Positions 8,901 through 16,795 of a DNA stretch of 28,299 nucleotides are shown here, one piece after another; within the stretch, counting starts at the first letter, position 1; each line of letters opens with the position of its first letter. Under the pieces are notes generated by a model. The model worked only from the letters and a program-made list of their open reading frames with translations, was not told the origin of the DNA and did not search any database. Source of the stretch: JAKOQB01 sp036824465 (GTDB lineage: Bacteria; Pseudomonadota; Gammaproteobacteria; Burkholderiales; Burkholderiaceae_F); assembly GCA_036824465.1 (NCBI GenBank), contig DAITAC010000054.1, positions 1 through 28,299 on the forward strand, read 5' to 3'. The position numbers and the translations under genes are program-made.

Positions 8901-9674
8901 GTGCTGAGGTTCTGCTGTCTCGGCTCCGGCAGCGAGGGCAATGCGCTCGTGGTTGAGGCGCATGACGGGCTTACCGTCACGCGCATATTGATCGACAACG
9001 GATTCGGGCCGCGGGAACTTGCGCGACGCCTGACGCGCGCGGAACTGACAATCGCCGATCTTGACGCGGTCGTCATCACGCACGAACACTCCGATCACAT
9101 CGGCGGTGTGCGGGCACTGGTCAGGAAGCGTCGCATTGCCGTGTTTGCCTCGGCCGGCACCACGCGCGCCGCGGAGATCGGCGACGACGCTGATTTGCGC
9201 TGCTTGCGTTCAGGCGAATCGGTCGCAATCGGCGGCGTCACCGTCATGCCGTACGTGGTTCCGCACGATGCGGCCGAGCCACTGCAGTTCGTGTTCTCCG
9301 ACGGCAACCGGCGGCTCGGGCTGCTGACGGACATCGGCGCGCCAAATCACGATGTCGCACGCATGCTCGATGGCCTGGACGCCTTGATTTTGGAGTGCAA
9401 TCACGATGCCGAGTTGCTGGCCTCCGGCGCCTATCCGCCGTTCCTGAAGGCGCGGATCGCCGGTGACCGCGGTCACCTGTCCAATGCGCAGGCGGCGGCG
9501 CTGCTGGGTCAGATCGATCGATCTCGCCTGGGTTTTATCGCTGCTGCGCATTTGAGTCAGCGCAATAATCGACCTGAACTGGCGCGTCGAGCAATCGCGG
9601 CGTCGCTTGGCTGTGACGCTGGAGACATCGAGGTCGCCGCCCAGGATGAAGGTTTTGCCTGGCGCACCGCTTGA
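8901..9674 (+). CDS. metallo-beta-lactamase fold hydrolase (YycJ/WalJ-like)
   Basis: A 257-residue metallo-beta-lactamase fold protein. The signature THEHSDHIGG provides His61, His63, Asp65 and His66. The N terminus FCCLGSGSEGNA is characteristic of the YycJ/WalJ branch. Later metal ligands are in VPHDAAEP, LLTDIG, LILECNHD and the terminal AAHLSQRNN. Members are predicted 5'-3' exonucleases or phosphodiesterases, some linked to DNA repair, but the function is not settled in proteobacteria. It uses a GTG start at 8901, 14 nt after the bamC stop, and is the last gene before the terminator at 9692. Confidence 0.88.
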   Translation: MLRFCCLGSGSEGNALVVEAHDGLTVTRILIDNGFGPRELARRLTRAELTIADLDAVVITHEHSDHIGGVRALVRKRRIAVFASAGTTRAAEIGDDADLRCLRSGESVAIGGVTVMPYVVPHDAAEPLQFVFSDGNRRLGLLTDIGAPNHDVARMLDGLDALILECNHDAELLASGAYPPFLKARIAGDRGHLSNAQAAALLGQIDRSRLGFIAAAHLSQRNNRPELARRAIAASLGCDAGDIEVAAQDEGFAWRTA

Positions 9675-9691
9675 TGGCCGAGAGGAGAAAC

Positions 9692-9719
9692 ACAAAGGGC
9701 CGGTTCACCGGCCCTTTGT
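9692..9719. terminator. bidirectional intrinsic terminator hairpin
   Basis: A perfect 12-bp inverted repeat (ACAAAGGGCCGG and its complement) around a TTCA loop. It lies 17 nt after the metallo-beta-lactamase stop and 24 nt past the end of the convergent lipoprotein gene. The AAA/TTT ends of the stem supply short U tracts in both directions. Confidence 0.85.
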
Positions 9720-9743
9720 CATTGCAGTGCTGAAAAATCCAGC

Positions 9744-10052
9744 CTATTTCTTGGCGGCGTCCTTGGCCATTTCCTTGGCCTTGTCGACGGCTTGGGCGGC
9801 GGCATCCTTGGCCGCATCGGCCGCTTTGCCGGCTGCTTCCTTGGTCGCGTCGGCGGCTTTGTCGGCCGCTTCCTTGGTGGCGTCGGCGGCTTTGCTGGCC
9901 GCTTCCTTGGTCGCGTCGGCCGCTTTGGCGGCCGCTTCCTTGGCGGCGTCGACGGCCGACTGGACCGGCGCCGGAGTGGGGGCAGGAGCCTGTTTGCCGC
10001 AAGCGGCGAGAAGCGCCACCGCAATTGATGCGGCGAGAAGTGCTTTGTTCAT
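9744..10052 (-). CDS. small lipoprotein with six 11-residue Ala/Lys-rich repeats
   Basis: A 102-residue predicted lipoprotein. The signal peptide MNKALLAASIAVALLAAC has lipobox LAAC with Cys18. A short Pro/Ala spacer (about 19-32) follows. Residues 33-98 are six uninterrupted 11-residue repeats of consensus AADATKEAAxK. This forms a long amphipathic, highly charged helix similar in pattern to LEA group 3 or apolipoprotein-like repeats. The start at 10052 is supported by GAGG about 8 nt upstream; the longer frame to 10202 is rejected. No enzymatic domain is visible. It might be a periplasmic stress-protective or envelope-structural protein, but function is unknown. It is monocistronic, with its own -10 candidate upstream and the shared terminator downstream. 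Confidence 0.82.
   Translation of the reverse strand: MNKALLAASIAVALLAACGKQAPAPTPAPVQSAVDAAKEAAAKAADATKEAASKAADATKEAADKAADATKEAAGKAADAAKDAAAQAVDKAKEMAKDAAKK
9759..9956 (-). repeat. six tandem 33-bp coding repeats
   Basis: Within the small lipoprotein gene, six consecutive 33-nt units encode AADATKEAAxK variants. The central three or four units are nearly identical at DNA level, differing mainly at the codon for residue 10 (Ser, Asp, Gly) and at third positions. The first and last two units are more diverged. Such an array can expand or contract by slippage in multiples of 11 codons without breaking the frame. Confidence 0.85.
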
Positions 10053-10167
10053 TCGAATGACCTCACAGTTGTTAGAAATGGATCGCGACGAGTTGATCAG
10101 GCCTGTCTCGAATGCCGCCATCTTGAGTGGCGTTTCTTTGCACTCGCCTTGATCTTCCCAGCCCGCA

Positions 10168-10173
10168 ATTATA
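10168..10173 (-). promoter_or_regulatory. candidate -10 box for the small lipoprotein gene
   Basis: On the minus strand a perfect TATAAT is followed by TGCGGGC, about 116 nt upstream of the lipoprotein ATG. No convincing -35 is seen. It implies a 5' leader of roughly 110 nt, in which I see no clear riboswitch or hairpin. Confidence 0.4.
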
Positions 10174-10214
10174 CCCGGGGAGGCTCGTCGGCCCGCGTGC
10201 ATGCACAGCGGGGA

Positions 10215-10742
10215 CTACAGGCCGAGCGGGGTGACCGCGATGTTGTGTGCGGCCCGATCCCAGCGCCGGTCAAAGGCCGTCAGCAGCGGCTGTGTATAGG
10301 GGCGGTGATGCAGCCATAACTCGCCGCGAATGATCGGGGTATCACGCAACTGCAATGCGTGACAGTCGTCAGCGAGCATCAGTCGATCGCCACCGATGGC
10401 ATCCTCGCGATCGGCGATACGGATCTGCAGCGAGTGTGAGAAGTCCCGCTGCAAGAGCTTGAGACGCCCGCCATGTGATTCGATCCAGGTCGGGTCATCG
10501 ACGAGTAACCGCACGGAGTTGACACGATTCGCCAGCAGTATGGTGCGCAGCATGTCGACTGGGGCGCGCTCCGCCAGACCAAAGATCGACAGATCGGCGG
10601 ACGCGCATCGCACCGTATGGTGGGCAGCGCCGAGCGCCATCAGTACGGCGGTACCCAATTCCGCACGCGAACCGATCAGCATCTTGACCGGCACGCCGGG
10701 CTCGGGCGTGGTCTTCTCGACAGAGGCTTCGAACTCAAGCAT
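10215..10742 (-). CDS. hypothetical protein, DUF7931-like
   Basis: A 175-residue cytosolic protein with no signal peptide. The start at 10742 overlaps the upstream hydroxylase stop by 8 nt (ATGCTTGA), indicating translational coupling. Longer frames back to 10835 lie inside the hydroxylase gene. The pattern is an N-terminal SRAELGTAVLMAL helix, SADLSIFGL, a central VRLLVDDPTWIESHGGRLK segment, LMLADD.HAL.L, and a C-terminal TPLGL. This resembles, from memory, DUF7931 proteins of beta- and gammaproteobacteria, a phospholipase D-like fold that lacks the HKD catalytic motif and is sometimes fused to a GNAT domain. Function is unknown. Coupling to a ribosomal-protein hydroxylase suggests, but does not prove, a translation-related role. 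Confidence 0.75.
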   Translation of the reverse strand: MLEFEASVEKTTPEPGVPVKMLIGSRAELGTAVLMALGAAHHTVRCASADLSIFGLAERAPVDMLRTILLANRVNSVRLLVDDPTWIESHGGRLKLLQRDFSHSLQIRIADREDAIGGDRLMLADDCHALQLRDTPIIRGELWLHHRPYTQPLLTAFDRRWDRAAHNIAVTPLGL

Positions 10743-11895
10743 CGGACTGACTCTGAGCGCGCAGCAGATGCAACCAGCCGCAAACATACCATTCATAAAG
10801 CAGATTGCCTTGGCTTTCGACAAGACGAATCGCATCGCGACCCATAATCATGCGATGGTCTGCAAGGCGTCGCAACTCTGCGGTGATTGGAACGGGCAGC
10901 AACTCGCCGTTGACCGCGCCACGACGGCGCGAGTACAGCAGTCGGGTACGCAGATCGAGCGCGATGCCATGCTGGCGCGCGCTCAACGCAAATTCTCGTG
11001 GCGGCAGGCGTCGAGCAGGCGGAGTGAAAACGACGCTGGGTTTCGGCTCCGATAGCAAGGACAGCAGCATCGCCTCGGCGTCGCTGCGCTTGGGAGTCCG
11101 CTGCACGAGTATTCGAAATGACGCATCTACCATCGTCATTGGCAGTCGCGCCGGCGTACGCGTCGGCTGCAGACCAGGATCGCGGTAGGCGCCGGGAATC
11201 CGCGTCGACTCCTCCAGCCATGCGTGCCACGGCGCGACAAGCTCCTGCCAGCGCGGGGCGCGGAAGCCGACCGAGCACGTGATGCACTCGTCGAGCGCAA
11301 CCCCTTCATGCGCGACGCCAGGCGGCAGGTACAGGACGTCGCCTGGCTCGAGGACCCATTCGTGCGTCGGCACGAAGTCAGCGAGTATCTTCACCGGCAG
11401 GCCGGTGACGAGTGCTCGATCGCACTGCCGGCTGATGCGCCAGCGTCGTCGCCCCTGTGCCTGGATCAGGAACACGTCGTAGGAATCGATATGCGGACCC
11501 ACGCCACCACCGTCGGTCGCATAACTCACCATCAGATCGTCGAGGCGTGCATCGGACACGAAGCGGAAGCGTGACAGCAGCGCATGCGCGGCCGGGTCAT
11601 GCTGATCAACACCCTGCACCAGCAGCGTCCAGTGCCTGCGTGACAACGCAGGCAAGTCGGCAAGGTGGAACGGCCCCTGCCGCAGGCGCCAGCGACCATT
11701 GAACGCGGTCACCAGGCGTGACTCGACGTCGTTGCGGGCGGCCAGCGCAAGGAGGCTGTCGCGCGACAGCGATGGAAGAAGCTGCGGCAGCGCTTGACGC
11801 AGCAGCACCGGTCGCTTCTGCCAGTAGCTCCGCATGAAATCCCCAACGCTAAGGGCACCCAAGCGGGTCAGCGGCGTCGAAAATGTCGGGCGCAT
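10735..11895 (-). CDS. roxA: JmjC/cupin ribosomal protein hydroxylase (YcfD/RoxA type)
   Basis: A 386-residue Fe(II)/2-oxoglutarate oxygenase. The N-terminal LSVGDFMRSYWQKRPVLLRQ is typical of the YcfD family. The metal-binding facial triad is His135 and Asp137 in GPHIDSYDVF, and His196 in PPGVAHEG. A C-terminal winged-helix dimerisation region follows. In E. coli the enzyme hydroxylates an arginine of ribosomal protein L16. The length agrees with the family (about 370-390). It is transcribed divergently from the SlyD-like gene with a gap of about 50 nt. The DUF7931-like gene overlaps its 3' end. Confidence 0.88.
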   Translation of the reverse strand: MRPTFSTPLTRLGALSVGDFMRSYWQKRPVLLRQALPQLLPSLSRDSLLALAARNDVESRLVTAFNGRWRLRQGPFHLADLPALSRRHWTLLVQGVDQHDPAAHALLSRFRFVSDARLDDLMVSYATDGGGVGPHIDSYDVFLIQAQGRRRWRISRQCDRALVTGLPVKILADFVPTHEWVLEPGDVLYLPPGVAHEGVALDECITCSVGFRAPRWQELVAPWHAWLEESTRIPGAYRDPGLQPTRTPARLPMTMVDASFRILVQRTPKRSDAEAMLLSLLSEPKPSVVFTPPARRLPPREFALSARQHGIALDLRTRLLYSRRRGAVNGELLPVPITAELRRLADHRMIMGRDAIRLVESQGNLLYEWYVCGWLHLLRAQSQSDA

Positions 11896-11913
11896 AATCG
11901 GCCGCAGATTATC
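11893..11913. promoter_or_regulatory. divergent promoter region, roxA / slyD-like
   Basis: The gap of about 50 nt between the divergent starts must hold both promoters. CATAAT (11893-11898, plus strand), followed by CGGCCGC, is a -10 candidate for the SlyD-like gene, and it overlaps the roxA start codon. GATAAT (11908-11913, minus strand) is a -10 candidate for roxA that would give a very short or absent leader. No clear -35 elements are seen. Confidence 0.25.
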
Positions 11914-11945
11914 GGATCAGTGAACGGCACGCGCGGAAAAAGAGC

Positions 11946-12467
11946 ATGAAGATCGAAGACGGGTGCCTTGTGAGCTTGAGCGTCAGGATGTTTGATGCCC
12001 AGGGTAACTTGCTGGAGGAAACCGACGCACCGATGGTCTATCTGCACGGCGCAGGCGATATCTTCCCGCGCATCGAAGCGGCATTGAATGCACAGGAGCC
12101 CGGTTTCAGTACGACGCTGATGCTCGAGCCGGAGGAGGCGTTCGGCGATTTCGATGCCGAGCAGGTGCATCTGGTCCAGATTGCGAAACTGGGCGGCGCT
12201 GTGGCTGCCGGCATGCGCTTTGAGGGGCTGCCGGGAATGGCCGATGGCCGCACTTATCTTGTCACCGATGTCGCCGAGGGCATGGTAGTGCTTGACGGCA
12301 ATCATCCGCTTGCGGGCCGCACCCTCCGATTCGACGTCGAGGTCGTTGCCGTGCAGCCGGCCACCCCAGACGAACTGGTTGCGGCGGAGACCCCCGACGT
12401 GCCGGACTTCCTGCGCGTGGTCGCGCCGCATGATCTGCATCACGGCGAGGGCTCACAACGCCACTGA
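11946..12467 (+). CDS. slyD: FKBP-type peptidyl-prolyl isomerase, SlyD-like
   Basis: A 173-residue SlyD-class FKBP. The split FKBP domain is visible as LVSLSVRMFDAQGNLLEET, YLHGAGDIFPRIEAAL, then the inserted flap EEAFGDFDAEQV... with chaperone activity, then VLDGNHPLAGRTLRFDVEVV. SlyD catalyses cis-trans proline isomerisation and acts as a chaperone in the cytosol. The family's metal-binding tail is present only in reduced form (HDLHH and a terminal RH), so a nickel-storage role is less likely than for E. coli SlyD. An AAAGAG ribosome-binding site lies close to the ATG. It ends 13 nt from the convergent mutS stop. Confidence 0.9.
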   Translation: MKIEDGCLVSLSVRMFDAQGNLLEETDAPMVYLHGAGDIFPRIEAALNAQEPGFSTTLMLEPEEAFGDFDAEQVHLVQIAKLGGAVAAGMRFEGLPGMADGRTYLVTDVAEGMVVLDGNHPLAGRTLRFDVEVVAVQPATPDELVAAETPDVPDFLRVVAPHDLHHGEGSQRH

Positions 12468-12480
12468 TGGGTCCGCGCCG

Positions 12481-15039
12481 CTATTGATCGCGCGCCATCA
12501 GTTTCAGTTCGTACAGCAAGTGCAGCGCATCGCGCGGTGACAGCCCATCGGGTTCGATCTCGCGCAGACGATCGCGCAGCGGATCGTGTTCAATCACCGT
12601 GGGCTCGGGGATGACAGCGTTGAACAGATCGAGCTGCGGTCGCGTGCCCGCCGCGCGCTCCTCAAGTTGCGCCAGCATCGCGCGCGCGCGCCGCACCACT
12701 GCTGGCGTCACGCCGGCGAGTTGCGCCACGGCAAGCCCATAACTCTGGTTGGCCGGTCCGTCGCGCACCTCGTGCAGGAAGACGACCTTGCCGCGCACCT
12801 CGGCGGCGGCGACATGGACGTTGGCGACGTCTGGCATCGTTTCTGCGAGCTGCGTGAGCTCAAAGTAATGCGTTGCGAACAGGGTGTAACAGCGGTTCCT
12901 CTCCGCCAGTTCGCGCGCGATGGCGGCCGCGAGCGCGAGTCCATCGAACGTTGATGTGCCGCGGCCGATTTCGTCCATCAGGACCAGCGATAGCTCGGTC
13001 GCGTGGTTGAGAATCGCGGCCGCCTCGGTCATCTCGACCATGAAGGTCGATGCACCGCGCGCCAGGTCGTCTGCGGCACCGATGCGCGTCAGAATGCGAT
13101 CGATCGGGCCGATGCGGGCGCTGCTGGCCGGCACAAAACTGCCCGACCACGCGAGCAACACAGCGAGCGCGATTGAGCGCATGTAGGTCGATTTGCCGCC
13201 CATGTTGGGGCCGGTGACGATGAGCAGGCGGCGTGTGGGGGTCAGTCGACAGTCGTTGGGTACATAGGTTTCGAGTTCGCGCTCGACGACCGGGTGGCGC
13301 GCGCCGATGATCTCGACGCCACTGTCCGCAGTCAGCACGGGACGAACCCAGCGCGCCTGCTCCGCATGCGCGGCCAGCGCCGCCAGGGCGTCGGTCGATG
13401 CCACCGCATCCGCGCCGCGCAGCAGCGCTGCAACGTGCGGCGCCAGCAGCGTCAGCAGGGTGTCGAAGAGTTCCTTTTCGCGCGCGCGCGCACGCTCCTG
13501 CGCTGACAGCGCCTTGTCCTCAAAGGTCTTGAGTTCCGGCGTGATGTAGCGCTCGGCGTTCTTCATCGTCTGGCGCCGGCGATAGTCGTCCGGTACCTTG
13601 TCCGTCTGCCCGTGCGTGACTTCGATGTAGAAGCCATGCACGCGGTTGTATTCGACGCGGAGGTTGGCAATGCCGGTGCGAGCACGTTCGCGCGCTTCGA
13701 GTTCGACCAGGAAACTGCCGGCGTTGTCGCGCAGCGCGCGCAGTTCGTCGAGCTCGGTGTCATACCCGGGTGCGATCACATCGCCATCACGCGGCGAGGA
13801 GGCGGGCTCGGGCAGCAGCGCACGCGCAAGGAGCTCGGCGATTTCCGGCGGCAGGCTGAGTGGCTGCTCGAGGTCACGCGCAAGGGGGCAGTCGAGCGCG
13901 GCGACGACTCGGCGCAGCGCGTCTAGGCGAGGCAGCGCATCGCGCAGAGCCGCCAGTTCGCGCGGGCGGATGCTTCGGAGTGCAACGCGCGTGGCGATGC
14001 GATCCAGATCGTTGACGTTGTGCAAGGCCTCGTGCACCTGCTTGTGGCGTGAGCCGGCCAGCAAGGCTTCGATGACCGCATGGCGCGCAGTCGCAATCGA
14101 GGCATCGCGCAGTGGGTTATGCAGCCAATGGCGCAGGCGACGGCTGCCCATTCCCGTGGCGCAATGGTCAAGCGTCGAAAAGAGCGTCAGCCCGCCGTTG
14201 CCGCGCAGCGCTTCGGTCAGCTCGAGGTTGCGGCGGGTCGCTGCGTCCAGCACGATGATTTCGGATTCGCGCTCGACGCGCAACGTTGTTACATGCGCCA
14301 GACGCTCGCTTTGCGTCTGCTGGGCATAAGTCAGCAATGCACCGCATGCGGCGAGCAGCGTGGGCTGGTCTTCGACGCCAAATGCCTGCAGCGTCGCGAC
14401 ACCAAGAAGGTCGCGCAATTGCTGCGCTCCGCGCACGGCGTCGAAGTGCCAGTCCGGCACGGTCTGCACTGCCATGTCGTCCGTCGGCAGGGAAGCGCGC
14501 AAGTGTTCGGCCAGCAGAATCTCCGATGGCGCGATCCGGGCGAGCTCGGATGCAAGAGACGAGGCCGTTGTGACCGTCGCGCGCAGATCGCCGCTGGCCA
14601 ATACAAGCCAGGCGATTCCCACCTCCCGCCCGTTGAAATGCACCGCCGCGAGCGCCGCGTCGGCTTTGCTGTTCAGCAGCCCGGTATCGGTGATCGTGCC
14701 GGGCGTGACGACGCGCAACACCTTGCGTTCGACCGGCCCCTTGCTGGTGGCGGGGTCGCCGATCTGCTCGCAGATGGCCACCGACTCGCCAAGCTTCACG
14801 AGTCGCGCGAGGTACTGCTCCACCGAAACAACCGGAACGCCTGCCATCGGGATCGGCGCGCCCGCCGAGGCGCCGCGCTTCGTGAGGGTGATATTGAGCA
14901 AGCGCGCGCCGCGCTCGGCGTCCTCATAAAACAGCTCATAAAAGTCACCCATCCGGTAGAAGAGCAGCGCATACGGGTGCTGCGCCTTGATGCGCAGGTA
15001 CTGCTGCATCATGGGCGTGTGGTGGGCGAGGTCTTGCAT
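12481..15039 (-). CDS. mutS: DNA mismatch repair protein MutS
   Basis: 852 residues, matching the usual length of about 853. It recognises mismatches and small loops and signals through MutL. The mismatch-wedge motif FYE is Phe33-Tyr-Glu35 in MGDFYELFY, close to the usual Phe36/Glu38. The Walker A GPNMGGKST is near residue 610. Walker B MDEIGRGTSTFDG and the FATHYFELTQL switch follow. The start at 15039 is preferred over the open frame reaching 15249. The family N terminus (HTPMMQQYLRIK) begins there, and a TAGAAT box at 15063-15068 would place the transcript start downstream of any longer start. Monocistronic and convergent with the SlyD-like gene. Confidence 0.97.
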   Translation of the reverse strand: MQDLAHHTPMMQQYLRIKAQHPYALLFYRMGDFYELFYEDAERGARLLNITLTKRGASAGAPIPMAGVPVVSVEQYLARLVKLGESVAICEQIGDPATSKGPVERKVLRVVTPGTITDTGLLNSKADAALAAVHFNGREVGIAWLVLASGDLRATVTTASSLASELARIAPSEILLAEHLRASLPTDDMAVQTVPDWHFDAVRGAQQLRDLLGVATLQAFGVEDQPTLLAACGALLTYAQQTQSERLAHVTTLRVERESEIIVLDAATRRNLELTEALRGNGGLTLFSTLDHCATGMGSRRLRHWLHNPLRDASIATARHAVIEALLAGSRHKQVHEALHNVNDLDRIATRVALRSIRPRELAALRDALPRLDALRRVVAALDCPLARDLEQPLSLPPEIAELLARALLPEPASSPRDGDVIAPGYDTELDELRALRDNAGSFLVELEARERARTGIANLRVEYNRVHGFYIEVTHGQTDKVPDDYRRRQTMKNAERYITPELKTFEDKALSAQERARAREKELFDTLLTLLAPHVAALLRGADAVASTDALAALAAHAEQARWVRPVLTADSGVEIIGARHPVVERELETYVPNDCRLTPTRRLLIVTGPNMGGKSTYMRSIALAVLLAWSGSFVPASSARIGPIDRILTRIGAADDLARGASTFMVEMTEAAAILNHATELSLVLMDEIGRGTSTFDGLALAAAIARELAERNRCYTLFATHYFELTQLAETMPDVANVHVAAAEVRGKVVFLHEVRDGPANQSYGLAVAQLAGVTPAVVRRARAMLAQLEERAAGTRPQLDLFNAVIPEPTVIEHDPLRDRLREIEPDGLSPRDALHLLYELKLMARDQ

Positions 15040-15062
15040 CGTTAGCGAGAGTTGAGTGCGGG

Positions 15063-15068
15063 ATTCTA
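15063..15068 (-). promoter_or_regulatory. candidate -10 box for mutS
   Basis: TAGAAT on the minus strand followed by CCCGCAC, 24 nt upstream of the mutS ATG. No strong -35 is evident; TTCACG lies 20 nt upstream. Confidence 0.4.
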
Positions 15069-15323
15069 GGTGCCTGCCCGCCATGACCCGTGAATGCCCT
15101 CTGAGCCGGTACGTGCGGCGCGCGGCGCGGCGGTGGTCGACGGAGCCAGGATTACGCGTTGGCTGTCTTCTCTTTCGATCTACGTCCGCCGGCTTGCTTC
15201 GCTGGCGCGCCTTTTCGTCGGCCTGATCTCGCGGTCGATGGCAGAGCACGCGCCGCGTAAACTGATTTCGTCCATCCTGTGCCCGTTGCGACCGCAGATG
15301 CAGCCTTTCAGCGCCTTGCAGTC
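15069..15323. other. intergenic region between mutS and the sugar kinase, no gene seen
   Basis: About 255 nt between divergent genes. Short open frames exist on both strands, but none has recognisable protein character or a good ribosome-binding site. It presumably holds the promoter of the kinase gene; no consensus box stands out. No repeat or strong hairpin was noticed. Confidence 0.5.
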
Positions 15324-16256
15324 ATGACCCCGATCGATATCGTTGCGATCGGCGAGCCGATGATCGAGTTCAACCAGGTCCGGCCCGCCGAGCCGACCTA
15401 TGTACAGGGATTTGGCGGCGACTCTTCGAACATGATCATTGCGGCCGCACGTTCAGGCGCCCGCGCCGCGTACGTCACTCGCGTCGGCGACGACGAGTTC
15501 GGGCGCATGTTCCTGGAACTGTGGACGAACGAAGGCATCGAAACGAGCGGCGTGTCGGTCGATCCACACGCACATACGGCGGCTTACTTCGTGAAGCACG
15601 GCCCCCAGGGCCACGCGTTCAGCTACCTGCGCGCCGGGTCAGCGGCGAGCCGAATGCGGCCGGAAGAACTACCGATCGCGCTGATCCGCAGGGCGCGCTA
15701 TGTGCACGCCTCGGGCATCAGCATGGCGATCTCGGCGTCGGCGGCTGATTCTGTGCTGGCGGCGTTCGAGGCCGCGCGCACAAGCGGCGTGCGGGTCTCC
15801 TTTGATGCGAACCTGCGGCTCAAGCTGTGGCCGCTGGCGAGGGCGCGTGCGCTGATCGCCGCCGCCGCCGGGCTCTCGGATTTCTTCTTTCCAAGCATCG
15901 ATGACGCTCGCGCATTGAGCGGTCTGGACGAATCCGATGCCATCGTCGACTGGGCGCATCGGCTCGGCGCCAAGGTCGTGTTTCTCAAACGCGGGGCCGA
16001 AGGCGTCGTCGCGAGTGACGGCAAACGGCGCGAGCACATTGCCGGCTTCCAGGTCGAGGTCGCCGATGCCACTGGCGCAGGCGACTGCTTCTGCGGTGCT
16101 GCGCTTGCGCGCCTGGCCGCGGGCGATTCAATCTGGGACGCTGCGCGCTATGCAAACGCCGCTGCCGCACTGACCACCACCGCGTTTGGGGCGGTCGCGC
16201 CGTTGCCGCGCCCGGAGGCGGTGCAGCGCCTGCTCAGAGCAGCGATCGAACATTGA
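15324..16256 (+). CDS. kdgK: PfkB-family sugar kinase, 2-keto-3-deoxygluconate kinase-like
   Basis: A 310-residue ribokinase/PfkB kinase. PfkB signature 1 is in the GFGGDSSNMIIAAARSG region (residues about 31-47). Signature 2 is DATGAGDCFCGA (about 248-259), with the catalytic base Asp254. The N terminus IVAIGEPMIEF and the FGGDSSN substrate loop are typical of KdgK, which phosphorylates 2-keto-3-deoxygluconate to KDPG in hexuronate or Entner-Doudoroff metabolism. Substrate specificity within PfkB kinases cannot be fixed from sequence alone. ATG 15324 was chosen; a longer frame from 15279 adds an atypical N terminus. It is not in an operon with other sugar genes here; its 3' neighbour dsbB is convergent. 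Confidence 0.82.
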   Translation: MTPIDIVAIGEPMIEFNQVRPAEPTYVQGFGGDSSNMIIAAARSGARAAYVTRVGDDEFGRMFLELWTNEGIETSGVSVDPHAHTAAYFVKHGPQGHAFSYLRAGSAASRMRPEELPIALIRRARYVHASGISMAISASAADSVLAAFEAARTSGVRVSFDANLRLKLWPLARARALIAAAAGLSDFFFPSIDDARALSGLDESDAIVDWAHRLGAKVVFLKRGAEGVVASDGKRREHIAGFQVEVADATGAGDCFCGAALARLAAGDSIWDAARYANAAAALTTTAFGAVAPLPRPEAVQRLLRAAIEH

Positions 16257-16294
16257 CAAAGTCCGTCGGCCGCGGCGCGGACATTTGACGAGTC

Positions 16295-16795
16295 TCAGGC
16301 GCGCTGGCGTGAAGCGACGATCAGCGTGACGGAGAGAATCGTGAACCAGACCAGCGACCAGGCCGCGATCGACAGTCCAAAGAACGTCCACTCGACCGCG
16401 CTGCAGTCGCCAGCGCCTTGAAATATGCGCGGCAACGCGCGCGCCAGCGGCAATTCGCTCAACATGTACTCGAGGCCTGGACCGCACGAAGTCTCCTTCG
16501 GCGGACTGATCTGCAGCCAGACATGCCACGCCGCGGCGCCGCCGCCGGCGACCGCGAAAAGCACCGCAACGCCGTGCGCGATCTTGCTCGTGAGATCTGG
16601 GGTCAGGGCGGCGAACAGCGCAAACGCGGCCACGAGCACGAACGCATACCGTTGCAGGATGCACAGGGGACAAGGTTCCAGTCCAACGACATGCTGCAGA
16701 TAGAGCGACACGGAAAGCAGGCCGGCGATCACGATGAACACCGCAGCGCAGATGCGCCGCCGAGTGCCGAGGAGCTGAGCAAGAATCGAATTCAT
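16295..16795 (-). CDS. dsbB: disulfide bond formation protein B
   Basis: A 166-residue inner-membrane protein with four hydrophobic helices. The first periplasmic redox pair is CPLC (Cys42, Cys45) followed by the quinone-interacting ILQRY. The second pair is Cys103 and Cys130 in the loop between helices 3 and 4. DsbB reoxidises periplasmic DsbA and passes electrons to ubiquinone. Its start overlaps the suhB stop by 4 nt (ATGA), so the two are translationally coupled, although no functional link is known. Confidence 0.94.
   Translation of the reverse strand: MNSILAQLLGTRRRICAAVFIVIAGLLSVSLYLQHVVGLEPCPLCILQRYAFVLVAAFALFAALTPDLTSKIAHGVAVLFAVAGGGAAAWHVWLQISPPKETSCGPGLEYMLSELPLARALPRIFQGAGDCSAVEWTFFGLSIAAWSLVWFTILSVTLIVASRQRA

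Noticed and set aside
9607..10152. Plus-strand 181-codon frame of Ala/Leu/Ser repeats
   Set aside because: It is the antisense image of the repeat-rich lipoprotein gene, which has a lipobox and ribosome-binding site on the minus strand.
12481..15249. 70-residue N-terminal extension of MutS
   Set aside because: The extension is low-complexity Arg-rich, lacks family similarity and would start upstream of the likely promoter.
16261..16282. GTCCG...CGGAC inverted repeat between the kinase and dsbB as a terminator
   Set aside because: Only 5 bp with a 12-nt GC-rich loop and no U-tract; too weak to call.
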